Of a stretch of DNA of 64,000 bases, positions 9,398 to 16,888 are shown piece after piece. Made by a program: the position numbers and the translations under genes. This DNA is from Arachidicoccus soli (GTDB lineage: Bacteria; Bacteroidota; Bacteroidia; Chitinophagales; Chitinophagaceae), in contig NZ_CP032489.1 in the NCBI RefSeq assembly GCF_003600625.1, forward strand, positions 744,001 to 808,000. Direction: 5' to 3'. The notes under the pieces were generated by a model, which worked only from the letters and a program-made list of their open reading frames with translations, had not been told where the DNA came from and searched no databases. Each line of letters begins with the position of its first letter. The stretch's first letter is position 1.

Positions 9398-10018
9398 ATG
9401 AAAAAATTATTATTAGCAGCTGCCGTATTATTTTCAACTGCAGCTTTCTCACAAACAAGCTTGCGTTTTGGTATTAAGGCAGGAGGAACTGTTTCCTTCT
9501 CTAAAGTTGATGTCCAGAATATCTCTGTAAAAGGAAAATCTGATTTTGGTTTTTGGGGAGGCGGTTTAATGGAAGTTTCGCCGAACAATCCAAATAATAA
9601 ATTTAAAATTCAGTTGGAGGCATTATACAATAATATAAATAGCAAATTCAATAACTCTTCAGATAGTCGTATCCAAGATAAAATCAATTTGCAACAAATT
9701 AATATTCCTTTATTAGCTAAATACTTTATTATCCCTTCTTTGAGTATTAATGCCGGACCAACATTCAATTTCAATATTGCTGGAAAAGAGAAAGTATCGG
9801 ATTCTACCGGTGCTGTTGTATCGCAAGATTTAAAGGGTCAATTGAATACCTTTCAGATAGGAGCAGCAGTAGGCGCAACCTATTATATCTATAAAGGTTT
9901 CTTTGTGGATGGGCGTTATAATCCATTATTTGGGCAAATAAATAAAAAGCAAAATGGAGATTTCGGTTCGAAAATTCGAGTAAGCACCATTTCTTTAGGA
10001 ATTGGATATAAGTTTTAA
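9398..10018 (+). CDS. Outer-membrane beta-barrel protein, copy 1
   Basis: This 206-residue protein has a signal peptide (MKKLLLAAAVLFSTAAFSQ) and a mature region of alternating strands ending in LGIGYKF, a C-terminal aromatic typical of outer-membrane barrels. It fits the small OMP_b-brl_2/PorT-like group of Bacteroidota. I start at the ATG at 9398, since the in-frame TTG at 9380 would put six residues before the signal. The next gene is a clear paralogue with the same blocks (FWGGG, LLAKYFI, GATYYIY, FVDGRYNP). Cargo or partner is unknown. The gene has its own terminator. Confidence 0.88.
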   Translation: MKKLLLAAAVLFSTAAFSQTSLRFGIKAGGTVSFSKVDVQNISVKGKSDFGFWGGGLMEVSPNNPNNKFKIQLEALYNNINSKFNNSSDSRIQDKINLQQINIPLLAKYFIIPSLSINAGPTFNFNIAGKEKVSDSTGAVVSQDLKGQLNTFQIGAAVGATYYIYKGFFVDGRYNPLFGQINKKQNGDFGSKIRVSTISLGIGYKF

Positions 10019-10047
10019 ATAGGAAAGGTCTTTGTAATTAAAAGAAG

Positions 10048-10076
10048 TCCGAAGCTGTAATGGTTTCGGATTTTTT
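10048..10076 (+). terminator. Terminator after barrel protein copy 1
   Basis: TCCGAAGC and GTTTCGGA pair with one G-T, loop of about seven bases, followed by TTTTTT. The stem sequence is shared with the terminator of the paralogous copy downstream. Confidence 0.8.
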
Positions 10077-10183
10077 ATTGGAATTAACGCTTACTGTTTT
10101 CCAAAGCGTTGTTATTGTGTGAAAGTTGGACGACTTTGATTTTTATATCCTAAAAGTGTTTTTTTTTGTATAAATATTTATCC

Positions 10184-10801
10184 ATGAAAAAATTTTTTTT
10201 CGCTCTATTTGTTTTTGTTACCTCGGGTATTTTTGCTCAGACAACCTTTAGATTTGGTGTAAAAGCCGGAGCAGATTATTCCTTAACAACTTTGCAAGTG
10301 CCAAGCAATGTAGATACTAAAACCTCTCCGAAAGTTGGTTTTTGGGGTGGTGGATTCGTGGAAATGTCTCCTAATTCGGAGAAAAATAAATTTAAATTGC
10401 AATTAGAGGCTTTATATAATGCTAATAATTTTGCCATTTCTAATACCGGGTACGACGACTATAAAGATCATTTGGATTATTTATCTTTTCCTTTGTTGGC
10501 GAAGTATTTTATTAAACCAGATTTTAGCTTAAACGCAGGCCCTGTATTTAATCTTCTTATGGGCGCCACTCAATCTCAATATGATGCAAATACTTCTACC
10601 ACTATATCTAATAATATAGATGATCAGCTGAAATCTTTTCAAATGGGGTTAGCAGTGGGAGCTACTTATTATATTTATCAAGGACTTTTTGTGGATTTGC
10701 GCTATAATCCTTTCTTAGGACAAGCTAATAAAAACGCTACTACTTTGTATAATAAATTAACACCTAGCGCTTTAACCCTTGGACTTGGATACAAGTTCTA
10801 A
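10184..10801 (+). CDS. Outer-membrane beta-barrel protein, copy 2
   Basis: The 205-residue protein is a paralogue of the gene just upstream. It has a signal peptide (MKKFFFALFVFVTSGIFAQ) and conserved blocks in the same order: FRFGVKAG, FWGGGFVEMSPN, NKFKLQLEALYN, LLAKYFIKP, GATYYIYQG, DLRYNP and LGLGYKF. The variable stretches between the blocks (about residues 30-45, 75-95 and 130-150) are likely extracellular loops. Start chosen at the ATG at 10184 that gives a clean signal peptide. Tandem duplication followed by loop divergence is the simplest origin. No function can be assigned. Confidence 0.88.
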   Translation: MKKFFFALFVFVTSGIFAQTTFRFGVKAGADYSLTTLQVPSNVDTKTSPKVGFWGGGFVEMSPNSEKNKFKLQLEALYNANNFAISNTGYDDYKDHLDYLSFPLLAKYFIKPDFSLNAGPVFNLLMGATQSQYDANTSTTISNNIDDQLKSFQMGLAVGATYYIYQGLFVDLRYNPFLGQANKNATTLYNKLTPSALTLGLGYKF

Positions 10802-10816
10802 AAATTTTCCATATAG

Positions 10817-10849
10817 AAAAATCCGAAGGATTAATTACTTCGGATTTTT
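10817..10849. terminator. Bidirectional terminator between barrel copy 2 and ychF
   Basis: A perfect 12-bp stem (10817-10828 with 10838-10849) has A and T runs on both sides, so it can end both the plus-strand barrel gene and the minus-strand ychF gene. Confidence 0.88.
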
Positions 10850-10869
10850 AGTATACAAAAGAATTATAT

Positions 10870-11973
10870 TTATACATTGAATAAAAAGTGCATAATATCA
10901 CCATCCTCTACAATATAAGTTTTTCCTTGAACAGCCAATTTGCCATTTTCTCTACAAGCTGCTTCTGATTTGTATTTCAAAAAGTCGTTGTATTTAATCA
11001 CTTCTGCACGGATAAATCCTTTTTCAAAATCGCTATGGATAACACCGGCAGCTTGTGGAGCGATAAAACCTTTGGTAATAGTCCAAGCGCGAACCTCTTG
11101 CACTCCAGCAGTAAAATAGGTAGCGAGATTCAACAGTTTATAAGTGGCCTGAATAAGCCTTGCCACGCCACTTTCACTCAATCCCATATCTTCTAAAAAC
11201 ATTTGCCGGTCTTCATAACTTTCCATAACGGCAATATCGCTTTCAATAGCTGCACTTATAAAAAGAACTTCTGCTTTTTCGGCTTTGATGGCTTCTTGTA
11301 ATGCAGCTGTAAACTCATTGCCGCTAATCACAGATTTTTCGTCCACATTACAAACATATATAACGGGTTTGATGGTCAGTAAACAAAGTTCATCCAAAAA
11401 CTTTTCTTTTTCTTCGGGTGTCACTTCAAAAGCACGTGCATTTTTTCCTTCTTCGAGGTGTTGCTTTAATGCTTTCAAAATTTCCACTCCACGTTGTGCG
11501 TCTTTATCGCCACCTGTTTTAGCCTGCTTTTCACTTTTGGATATCTTCTTATCAATAGTATCCAAATCTTTTAATTGTAATTCGGTATCTATAATCTCTT
11601 TATCCCGAACCGGATTTACATTGCCATCAACATGTATAACATTATCATCTGAAAAACAACGCACCACGTGAATAATGGCGTCAGTAGCGCGAATATTTCC
11701 TAAGAATTGATTACCCAAACCTTCTCCCTTACTGGCACCCTTAACCAACCCTGCAATGTCAACAATTTCCACGGTTGTTGGCACTACACGCTGTGGGTTT
11801 ACCAACTTTTCTAATTCCACCAATCGTTGGTCGGGTACGGTAATCACACCCACATTGGGCTCAATAGTACAAAAAGGGAAATTAGCTGCTTGCGCTTTGG
11901 CACTACTCAACGCATTAAACAATGTTGATTTCCCAACATTTGGAAGTCCTACGATACCTGCCTGTAAAGCCAT
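10870..11973 (-). CDS. ychF: Redox-regulated ATPase YchF (OLA1 family)
   Basis: The 367-residue Obg-like P-loop protein binds ATP rather than GTP and associates with ribosomes; it is linked to oxidative-stress responses in other bacteria. The sequence shows the Walker A motif GLPNVGKST near residue 9, switch-region DIAGLVKGASKGEGLGN near 72, the NVDE motif (the divergent NKxD that changes nucleotide preference) near 210, and a C-terminal TGS domain ending in GDIMHFLFNV. Length and motifs are fully typical. A TACTTTTG -7 box lies about 45 bases upstream. Confidence 0.97.
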   Translation of the reverse strand: MALQAGIVGLPNVGKSTLFNALSSAKAQAANFPFCTIEPNVGVITVPDQRLVELEKLVNPQRVVPTTVEIVDIAGLVKGASKGEGLGNQFLGNIRATDAIIHVVRCFSDDNVIHVDGNVNPVRDKEIIDTELQLKDLDTIDKKISKSEKQAKTGGDKDAQRGVEILKALKQHLEEGKNARAFEVTPEEKEKFLDELCLLTIKPVIYVCNVDEKSVISGNEFTAALQEAIKAEKAEVLFISAAIESDIAVMESYEDRQMFLEDMGLSESGVARLIQATYKLLNLATYFTAGVQEVRAWTITKGFIAPQAAGVIHSDFEKGFIRAEVIKYNDFLKYKSEAACRENGKLAVQGKTYIVEDGDIMHFLFNV

Positions 11974-12017
11974 TTTTATTTATAATTTGTGAATAATAAT
12001 TTACAATTTTCTGGCTG

Positions 12018-12025
12018 CAAAAGTA
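12018..12025 (-). promoter_or_regulatory. Putative ychF -7 promoter element
   Basis: On the minus strand this is TACTTTTG, matching TAnnTTTG, with the ychF ATG 45 bases downstream. Confidence 0.5.
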
Positions 12026-12076
12026 GGTTAATTTGCTGATTTGAAAACTTGATAATTAAAAAGGCTATTTTCACTA

Positions 12077-12898
12077 TTATTTATATATCCTTACATAGTC
12101 CACCAAGAAGCTTTGAGGCAATACATTTTCGCCTATCGGCCCGCCCCAAGAGCCACCCATTGCAAGGTTGAGCAATAGATAGAATTTTTTCCGAAATGGG
12201 TTTTCGCCTTTGTATTTTGCCGGAGATGTGTTGAAACTATGATAAACGCTATCATCTACCATAAACTTAATCGTGTGTTTATTCCATACTACTGCATAGT
12301 TGTGAAAAGCATCGCTTAAATCGTTTACTGAGATAACACCGCCACTTGATTTGTGGCCGGACTTATTGTCTGCAGCGTAATGAGCTGTGCCATAAATATG
12401 AGTAGGTTCTCGTCCAATTAATTCCATAATATCTATTTCGCCATTTCTTGGCCATTTATACTTTTCTGCACCCAGCATCCAAATAGCTGGCCACACACCC
12501 AATCCCATTGGTAACTTTGCTCTAACTACGATCTTCCCGTAGCGCCAAGTATGCAAATTTTTTGTTGTAATGCAAGCTGAAGTATATGCTGCATTGGGTG
12601 CCTTTTTGCGCCAATCGGTACTACCTTTCAGGTAGAACTTATTGGGGTAATTTTCTTTAATGGCCTTTATCTCTAAATAACCATCGTGTACATAAGCGTT
12701 TTCTTTTCTTGCCTTTGTATAATACTGTGACTCTTGATTGCGAACAAAACCATTTTCATAATTCCAAATAGTGCTATCTGGCAGCCCGGTGTAATTAAAC
12801 TCTTCGTGCCAGACCATTCTGTTATATTTTTTTTGCCCAAATGAATGATTAAATAACATCAAAAAAGAGAATAGAAAAAAGGTGGTTGAGTATTTCAT
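12077..12898 (-). CDS. Glycoside hydrolase family 16 (beta-glucanase-like)
   Basis: The 273-residue secreted enzyme has a signal peptide (about residues 1-21, ending SFGQ) and a GH16 domain filling the rest. The catalytic motif GEIDIME is at residues 153-159, with E154 the nucleophile and E159 the acid/base. The WPAIWML and YAVVWN blocks are also typical. GH16 enzymes of this kind cut beta-1,3 or mixed beta-1,3-1,4 glucans such as laminarin; the exact substrate cannot be told. There is no carbohydrate-binding module and no SusC/D pair next to it. Confidence 0.93.
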   Translation of the reverse strand: MKYSTTFFLFSFLMLFNHSFGQKKYNRMVWHEEFNYTGLPDSTIWNYENGFVRNQESQYYTKARKENAYVHDGYLEIKAIKENYPNKFYLKGSTDWRKKAPNAAYTSACITTKNLHTWRYGKIVVRAKLPMGLGVWPAIWMLGAEKYKWPRNGEIDIMELIGREPTHIYGTAHYAADNKSGHKSSGGVISVNDLSDAFHNYAVVWNKHTIKFMVDDSVYHSFNTSPAKYKGENPFRKKFYLLLNLAMGGSWGGPIGENVLPQSFLVDYVRIYK

Positions 12899-12946
12899 TA
12901 TTGGAAAATTTAATTGTTAGGAGCTTAAAGTTATCTAATAAAATTT

Positions 12947-12954
12947 TACATTTG
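12947..12954 (+). promoter_or_regulatory. Putative -7 promoter element for the SpmA/B-like gene
   Basis: TACATTTG matches the TAnnTTTG consensus and lies 47 bases upstream of the ATG at 13002. Confidence 0.45.
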
Positions 12955-13001
12955 AAATCGGTTACCAAATATCTTTTAATCTCTCATTCATAATTAAATA
13001 A

Positions 13002-14234
13002 ATGGCCTTAAATATTGTATGGATTGCATTTTTTGTCATTGCATTTGCCATTGCAATTATCAAATGTATTTTTTTAGGCGATACAGAAATATTTAAAACA
13101 TTGACCGATGGCATTTTTGATAGTGCAACTACTTCTGTAACGCAGGTGGCTTTTCCTTTGGCGGGCACCATGATTTTCTTTTTAGGGATTATGAATATCG
13201 CTGAACAAGCAGGTGCTATCAGACGATTGGCCAAAATATTAAACCCATTTATGAAGCGACTTTTTCCGGAAGTGCCGGAAAATCACCCGGCGATGGGAGA
13301 GATGGTGATGAATTTTTCGGCAAATATGTTGGGTCTGGATAATGCTGCAACCCCTTTTGGCTTGAAAGCAATGGAGAGTTTACAAGAATTGAACCCGGAA
13401 AAAGAAACGGCCAGTAATTCACAGATAATGTTTTTGGTTCTCCATACCAGTGGGCTTACACTCATTCCACTTTCTATTATTGCTTATCGACTAGCGGCGG
13501 GTTCGCATGAGGCTGCCAGTATTTTTATTCCATGCGTTTTAGGAACTGTTTTCACCACGATAATGGCAATTTTAATTACAGGTATCAAACAAAAATTGAA
13601 GTGGGATTTTGTATTGGTTGGCTGGCTCGCAGGTATTTTTTCGCTGATAGTGGCCTTGCTGTTGGGCATAAATAATTTGAGTATAGCTAATAGAGAATTA
13701 TTTAGCAAAATAACGGGTAGCCTTGTTCTGTTATTGGTGGTGGTATTGATTATCGTAGCCGGTGCCGTAAAAAAAGTTTCGGTATTTGATGCTTTTATTG
13801 ATGGTGCAAAAAATGGATGGACAGTTATTATAAAGATAATCCCTTACCTGGTCGCCATGCTAGTAGGTATTCGGGTATTTAGAGATTGTGGCGCTTTGGG
13901 ATATATTACTGATGGTATTGGATATTTAGTGCATACAATGGGCTTTAATACTGATTTCGTTCCTTCTTTACCGGTTGCTATTATGAAACCATTTAGTGGC
14001 AGTGGTGCCAGGGGATTGATGATTGATACGATGCAAACTTATGGTGCGGATAGTTTTGTGGGGAAATTGGCTTGCACATTTAATGGCTCGGCAGATACGA
14101 CTTTTTATATTATCGCATTATATTTTGGAAGTGTAGGCATTAAAAAAGTGCGCTACGCAGTATGGGTTGGTTTAGCAGCCGATATACTCGGCGTGATAGG
14201 CGCAATAGCTATTGGATATATTTTTTTTAAGTAG
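13002..14234 (+). CDS. SpmA/SpmB-like nucleoside-recognition (Gate) membrane protein
   Basis: This 410-residue inner-membrane protein looks like a fusion of SpmA and SpmB: two Gate (nucleoside recognition) domains, about residues 40-190 and 270-400, and about eight to ten hydrophobic segments. The motif NFSANMLGLDNAATPFG near residue 105 is the SpmA signature and PFSGSGARGLM near residue 329 the SpmB one. In Bacillus the two proteins influence spore-core dehydration, but non-sporulating Bacteroidota keep the fused form and the transported molecule is unknown. It is divergent from the GH16 gene and monocistronic as far as I can see. Confidence 0.9.
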   Translation: MALNIVWIAFFVIAFAIAIIKCIFLGDTEIFKTLTDGIFDSATTSVTQVAFPLAGTMIFFLGIMNIAEQAGAIRRLAKILNPFMKRLFPEVPENHPAMGEMVMNFSANMLGLDNAATPFGLKAMESLQELNPEKETASNSQIMFLVLHTSGLTLIPLSIIAYRLAAGSHEAASIFIPCVLGTVFTTIMAILITGIKQKLKWDFVLVGWLAGIFSLIVALLLGINNLSIANRELFSKITGSLVLLLVVVLIIVAGAVKKVSVFDAFIDGAKNGWTVIIKIIPYLVAMLVGIRVFRDCGALGYITDGIGYLVHTMGFNTDFVPSLPVAIMKPFSGSGARGLMIDTMQTYGADSFVGKLACTFNGSADTTFYIIALYFGSVGIKKVRYAVWVGLAADILGVIGAIAIGYIFFK

Positions 14235-14435
14235 CGATTAATCTTTTCTTAATAAAAAACATCCAACCTTAAAATTATCATTAAAATGAAAAAAGGCACG
14301 ATTCGTGTTAATTGTTTTCTTACATTCAACTAAATTTATAATCATGAAATGAGCCATAAGAATCTTGCCTATCAAAAGCGACGATTGTTTTGGAGGATTT
14401 CATGTTACAATTAAAAATCAATAAAAAATACACAC

Positions 14436-14942
14436 ATGAAAAAGACTTTATTCGCCTTTGCTGCCTTGATTGGCTGCGGGCTATTGTTTGGAAGCTGTAC
14501 AAAAACGGTACATGATAATAATTCAGGTTTAGAAGCCTTAACTACAACATTTAGCCTTAATCAAAGTAGTTGGACTAAAAACTCTAATGGAAATTATAGT
14601 GTTACAAAAACAATTACTGACATAACTTCAGACATTACAGACTATGGCGCTGTGTGGATATATTTGTCTTATGATGGCGGAAATACTTATGAATTACTGC
14701 CTTCAAATGGAGTAGTTGATGATAATAATAATTCTTATGATTTTATTGGAAGCTCGGGAGATAATAATGATGGAAGTGCAGGCTTTGTAAATTTATACGC
14801 ATATACTTCTACTACTAGCCCAGCTCCTAATATGGCAATAAAGGTGAAAGTGGTATCTATACCTTCCTCCTTATCTCAATCCAGTGCAAGCGTGGATTTT
14901 AAAAACTACAACGAAGTAAAACGTGTATTCAATTTGAAATGA
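14436..14942 (+). CDS. Secreted lipoprotein of unknown function
   Basis: A lipoprotein signal peptide ends in the lipobox LFGSC at about residues 17-21, so the 168-residue product is probably lipid-anchored. The mature part is Ser/Thr/Asn-rich with predicted short strands and includes YGAVWIYLSYDGGNTYELLPS, a block seen in small Bacteroidota lipoproteins that look like beta-sandwiches. No catalytic residues stand out. It precedes another lipoprotein gene by about 135 bases, without obvious terminator between them. Function not recognised. Confidence 0.8.
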   Translation: MKKTLFAFAALIGCGLLFGSCTKTVHDNNSGLEALTTTFSLNQSSWTKNSNGNYSVTKTITDITSDITDYGAVWIYLSYDGGNTYELLPSNGVVDDNNNSYDFIGSSGDNNDGSAGFVNLYAYTSTTSPAPNMAIKVKVVSIPSSLSQSSASVDFKNYNEVKRVFNLK

Positions 14943-15077
14943 TAAAAAATCTTTTTCAAAACCTAGCAACTTGGGTTTATGAAAGAGTAAAGAGTATTTT
15001 TCATAGAAGACTGATTTGTTGATGTTTATTGTATTGGCTAAATTTGCTTAACACTTTAAATAAATAAAATAAACCCT

Positions 15078-15182
15078 ATGAAAAATTTGCTCTGTTGTAT
15101 GAGTTTGCTTTTGTTTTTTTCTTGTCTTGTAAAAAGAATCTTCAAAATGATAATGGAGAGTCTGGGACATCAGCTACTCTAA
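15078..15182 (+). other. Frameshifted signal-peptide start of the downstream lipoprotein
   Basis: An ATG at 15078 opens a frame encoding MKNLLCCMSLLLFF, a typical lipoprotein signal start, but this frame stops at 15182 after 34 codons. The long downstream frame is in the next phase. One extra T in the seven-T run at 15114-15120 would join the two into a signal peptide ending FFFLSC followed by KKNLQ. Either a real one-base deletion, slippage or phase variation, or a sequencing error explains this. Confidence 0.75.
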
Positions 15183-16666
15183 AACAAAAGGCTGAAAATG
15201 ATTTTGGTAAAGCATTTGCTAAATCCCTAACAAATATAAGGCTGAGAGAAGTTATAAAGTCTCAAGCATTGAAAAAATTTGATAATGATTATGATGTTTT
15301 GTATGCGAGCATTAAAGATTTGGAAATACAAAAAGGATTGACCGTCCAAGAACTTATAAATTCTAATTATGATTCTAAAGGAAACCGTGACATTTTATCT
15401 ATAGATCCTTTAAGTACAGTGTTTGTGCCTAATCTTGGTTTTTTTAATACCAATAAATGGAATATACAAACCTTAATACCACAGGTGGCTGTAGCATATT
15501 CATCAAGTAACAAGCGAAACAATAAGATAAAGACTTTTAACTCTCTTGGTGAAGAGGTAGAATTGAGTTATATAAAAAAGCCAATTAAACCTACAATTGT
15601 AATAAAAGAAAATGAAAGAATTGATTTAGTAAATAAAAGTGAAGCCCCTTCTGCAAGTATAATAAATCCTAATTATTCTTCTAAATTTGTTTATAGATAT
15701 AAAGATGAGGCTTTCCTAAATAAAGCATATATGGAAAGTGCGACCGCATCAAAAAAAAACAATAGCTCATTTACTATTCTTGCACCCTTTAGTGGTAACA
15801 ATTCTCGGTTCTTAAAGATGACCTTAAATAGTAATCCAATTTCAAATTATACTAATTCTGGGAGATTACCTCCACCTCCGCCAGATACCACAATAACTTC
15901 TTTACCTGGTCATGGAGATGCTTCTGTCATTTTTGCAGTTAATAAGAGATTAATTAATCAAAGGGACTACATTTACTATGGAATTGATCCTTCTCAAGGT
16001 AAAGACAGTGGAGTTTTAAATAAACAATATGCTGAATATATATCTTCCATTCAATTGGAAAATAAAAGCACTGTAGGATTTATCTCTGATAATTGGACTG
16101 AAGGTGATTTAGAACTTTATTTTAAAATTTTTCTTTTACCAAGAGATTCTTCTGGAGTAAATATGATAACAAAGTTTGCTTCTATACCGACTGCTGCGTT
16201 AGACACAGTTGTCGCTACCGACCCTAATGTACGGTATCCTAAAGACCCACAAATTTATATGGGAAATCCATTTCCAATAAAGATTGTAAATTGGGATAAT
16301 TATAAATATGGCAGCACTTGGAAGATAACTGTTTACGAATATGATCCTGGAGGGCAGACAACAGTAACGACTAATGTATCAAGTACATTTACAACTAATT
16401 TTAAAGCAACTACAGGAGTTGACTTTGGGCTTTTCAAAGTTGGAGCGGAAGGCGGTTTTACAGATGCAGAAACACAGTCTAGTACTATTGCATATCAAAT
16501 TACAGATGCCTCTGAAGAACTAGGAGATGCTCTACTTAATTATGAAGATCCCATTTATAATAAAATCGTTACTGGGAGAGGACAACTGTATATTGCATGC
16601 CCCAATTATATATCTACGGGTGGGATAAAAATTTTTGTAGAGCCACTACCTATAAATGAATTTTAG
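15095..16666 (+). CDS. Probable secreted lipoprotein with Ser/Thr-rich C-terminal beta region; start frameshifted
   Basis: The frame runs 523 codons from a TTG at 15095, but the natural start is probably the ATG at 15078 in another phase, joined through a T run (see the separate entry). The N-terminal stretch carries FLSCKK, a lipobox, so a lipid-anchored protein is likely. The middle is Asn/Ser-rich with a PPPPP linker near residue 261. Near residues 420-470 comes a segment of alternating Ser/Thr and apolar residues (TTVTTNVSSTFTTNF, then GVDFGLFKVGAEGGF, then a second Ser/Thr strand), then DASEELGDALLNYEDP. I do not recognise a named family. The alternating stretch recalls the membrane-insertion hairpin of aerolysin-like beta-pore proteins, which is inference only. 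Confidence 0.75.
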   Translation: MYEFAFVFFLSCKKNLQNDNGESGTSATLKQKAENDFGKAFAKSLTNIRLREVIKSQALKKFDNDYDVLYASIKDLEIQKGLTVQELINSNYDSKGNRDILSIDPLSTVFVPNLGFFNTNKWNIQTLIPQVAVAYSSSNKRNNKIKTFNSLGEEVELSYIKKPIKPTIVIKENERIDLVNKSEAPSASIINPNYSSKFVYRYKDEAFLNKAYMESATASKKNNSSFTILAPFSGNNSRFLKMTLNSNPISNYTNSGRLPPPPPDTTITSLPGHGDASVIFAVNKRLINQRDYIYYGIDPSQGKDSGVLNKQYAEYISSIQLENKSTVGFISDNWTEGDLELYFKIFLLPRDSSGVNMITKFASIPTAALDTVVATDPNVRYPKDPQIYMGNPFPIKIVNWDNYKYGSTWKITVYEYDPGGQTTVTTNVSSTFTTNFKATTGVDFGLFKVGAEGGFTDAETQSSTIAYQITDASEELGDALLNYEDPIYNKIVTGRGQLYIACPNYISTGGIKIFVEPLPINEF

Positions 16667-16691
16667 ATTTTTTTTGCATCCTATATCTAAA

Positions 16692-16877
16692 CTATTTCAT
16701 TTTTCTAATTTTGCTCAATGCATACATTATTATACCGAAAGCTAAGAATGTTAGCCCGGTAATTCTATTTATCTCACTACCATTCGCTGTCACAAATGAA
16801 GCAATCAATAATAAGATACTAATAATTATAAAAAATAGACCAATCACGATGCGTAAATCCAAACTATTGTTTTCCAT
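16692..16877 (-). CDS. Small two-segment membrane protein at the end of the galactose operon
   Basis: The 61-residue product has two hydrophobic segments (about residues 9-29 and 38-54) joined by a polar loop with NGSEINR, and a basic tail (SKIRKMK) predicted to be cytoplasmic. It begins 11 bases after the stop of the sodium/sugar symporter and on the same strand, so it is very likely the last gene of that operon. No function is known. Its position suggests a helper of the transporter, which is inference. Confidence 0.7.
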   Translation of the reverse strand: MENNSLDLRIVIGLFFIIISILLLIASFVTANGSEINRITGLTFLAFGIIMYALSKIRKMK

Positions 16878-16888
16878 AATAATTTATT

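Noticed and set aside
11285-11671. A 128-codon plus-strand frame in ychF
   Set aside because: It is a shadow frame opposite a firm gene.
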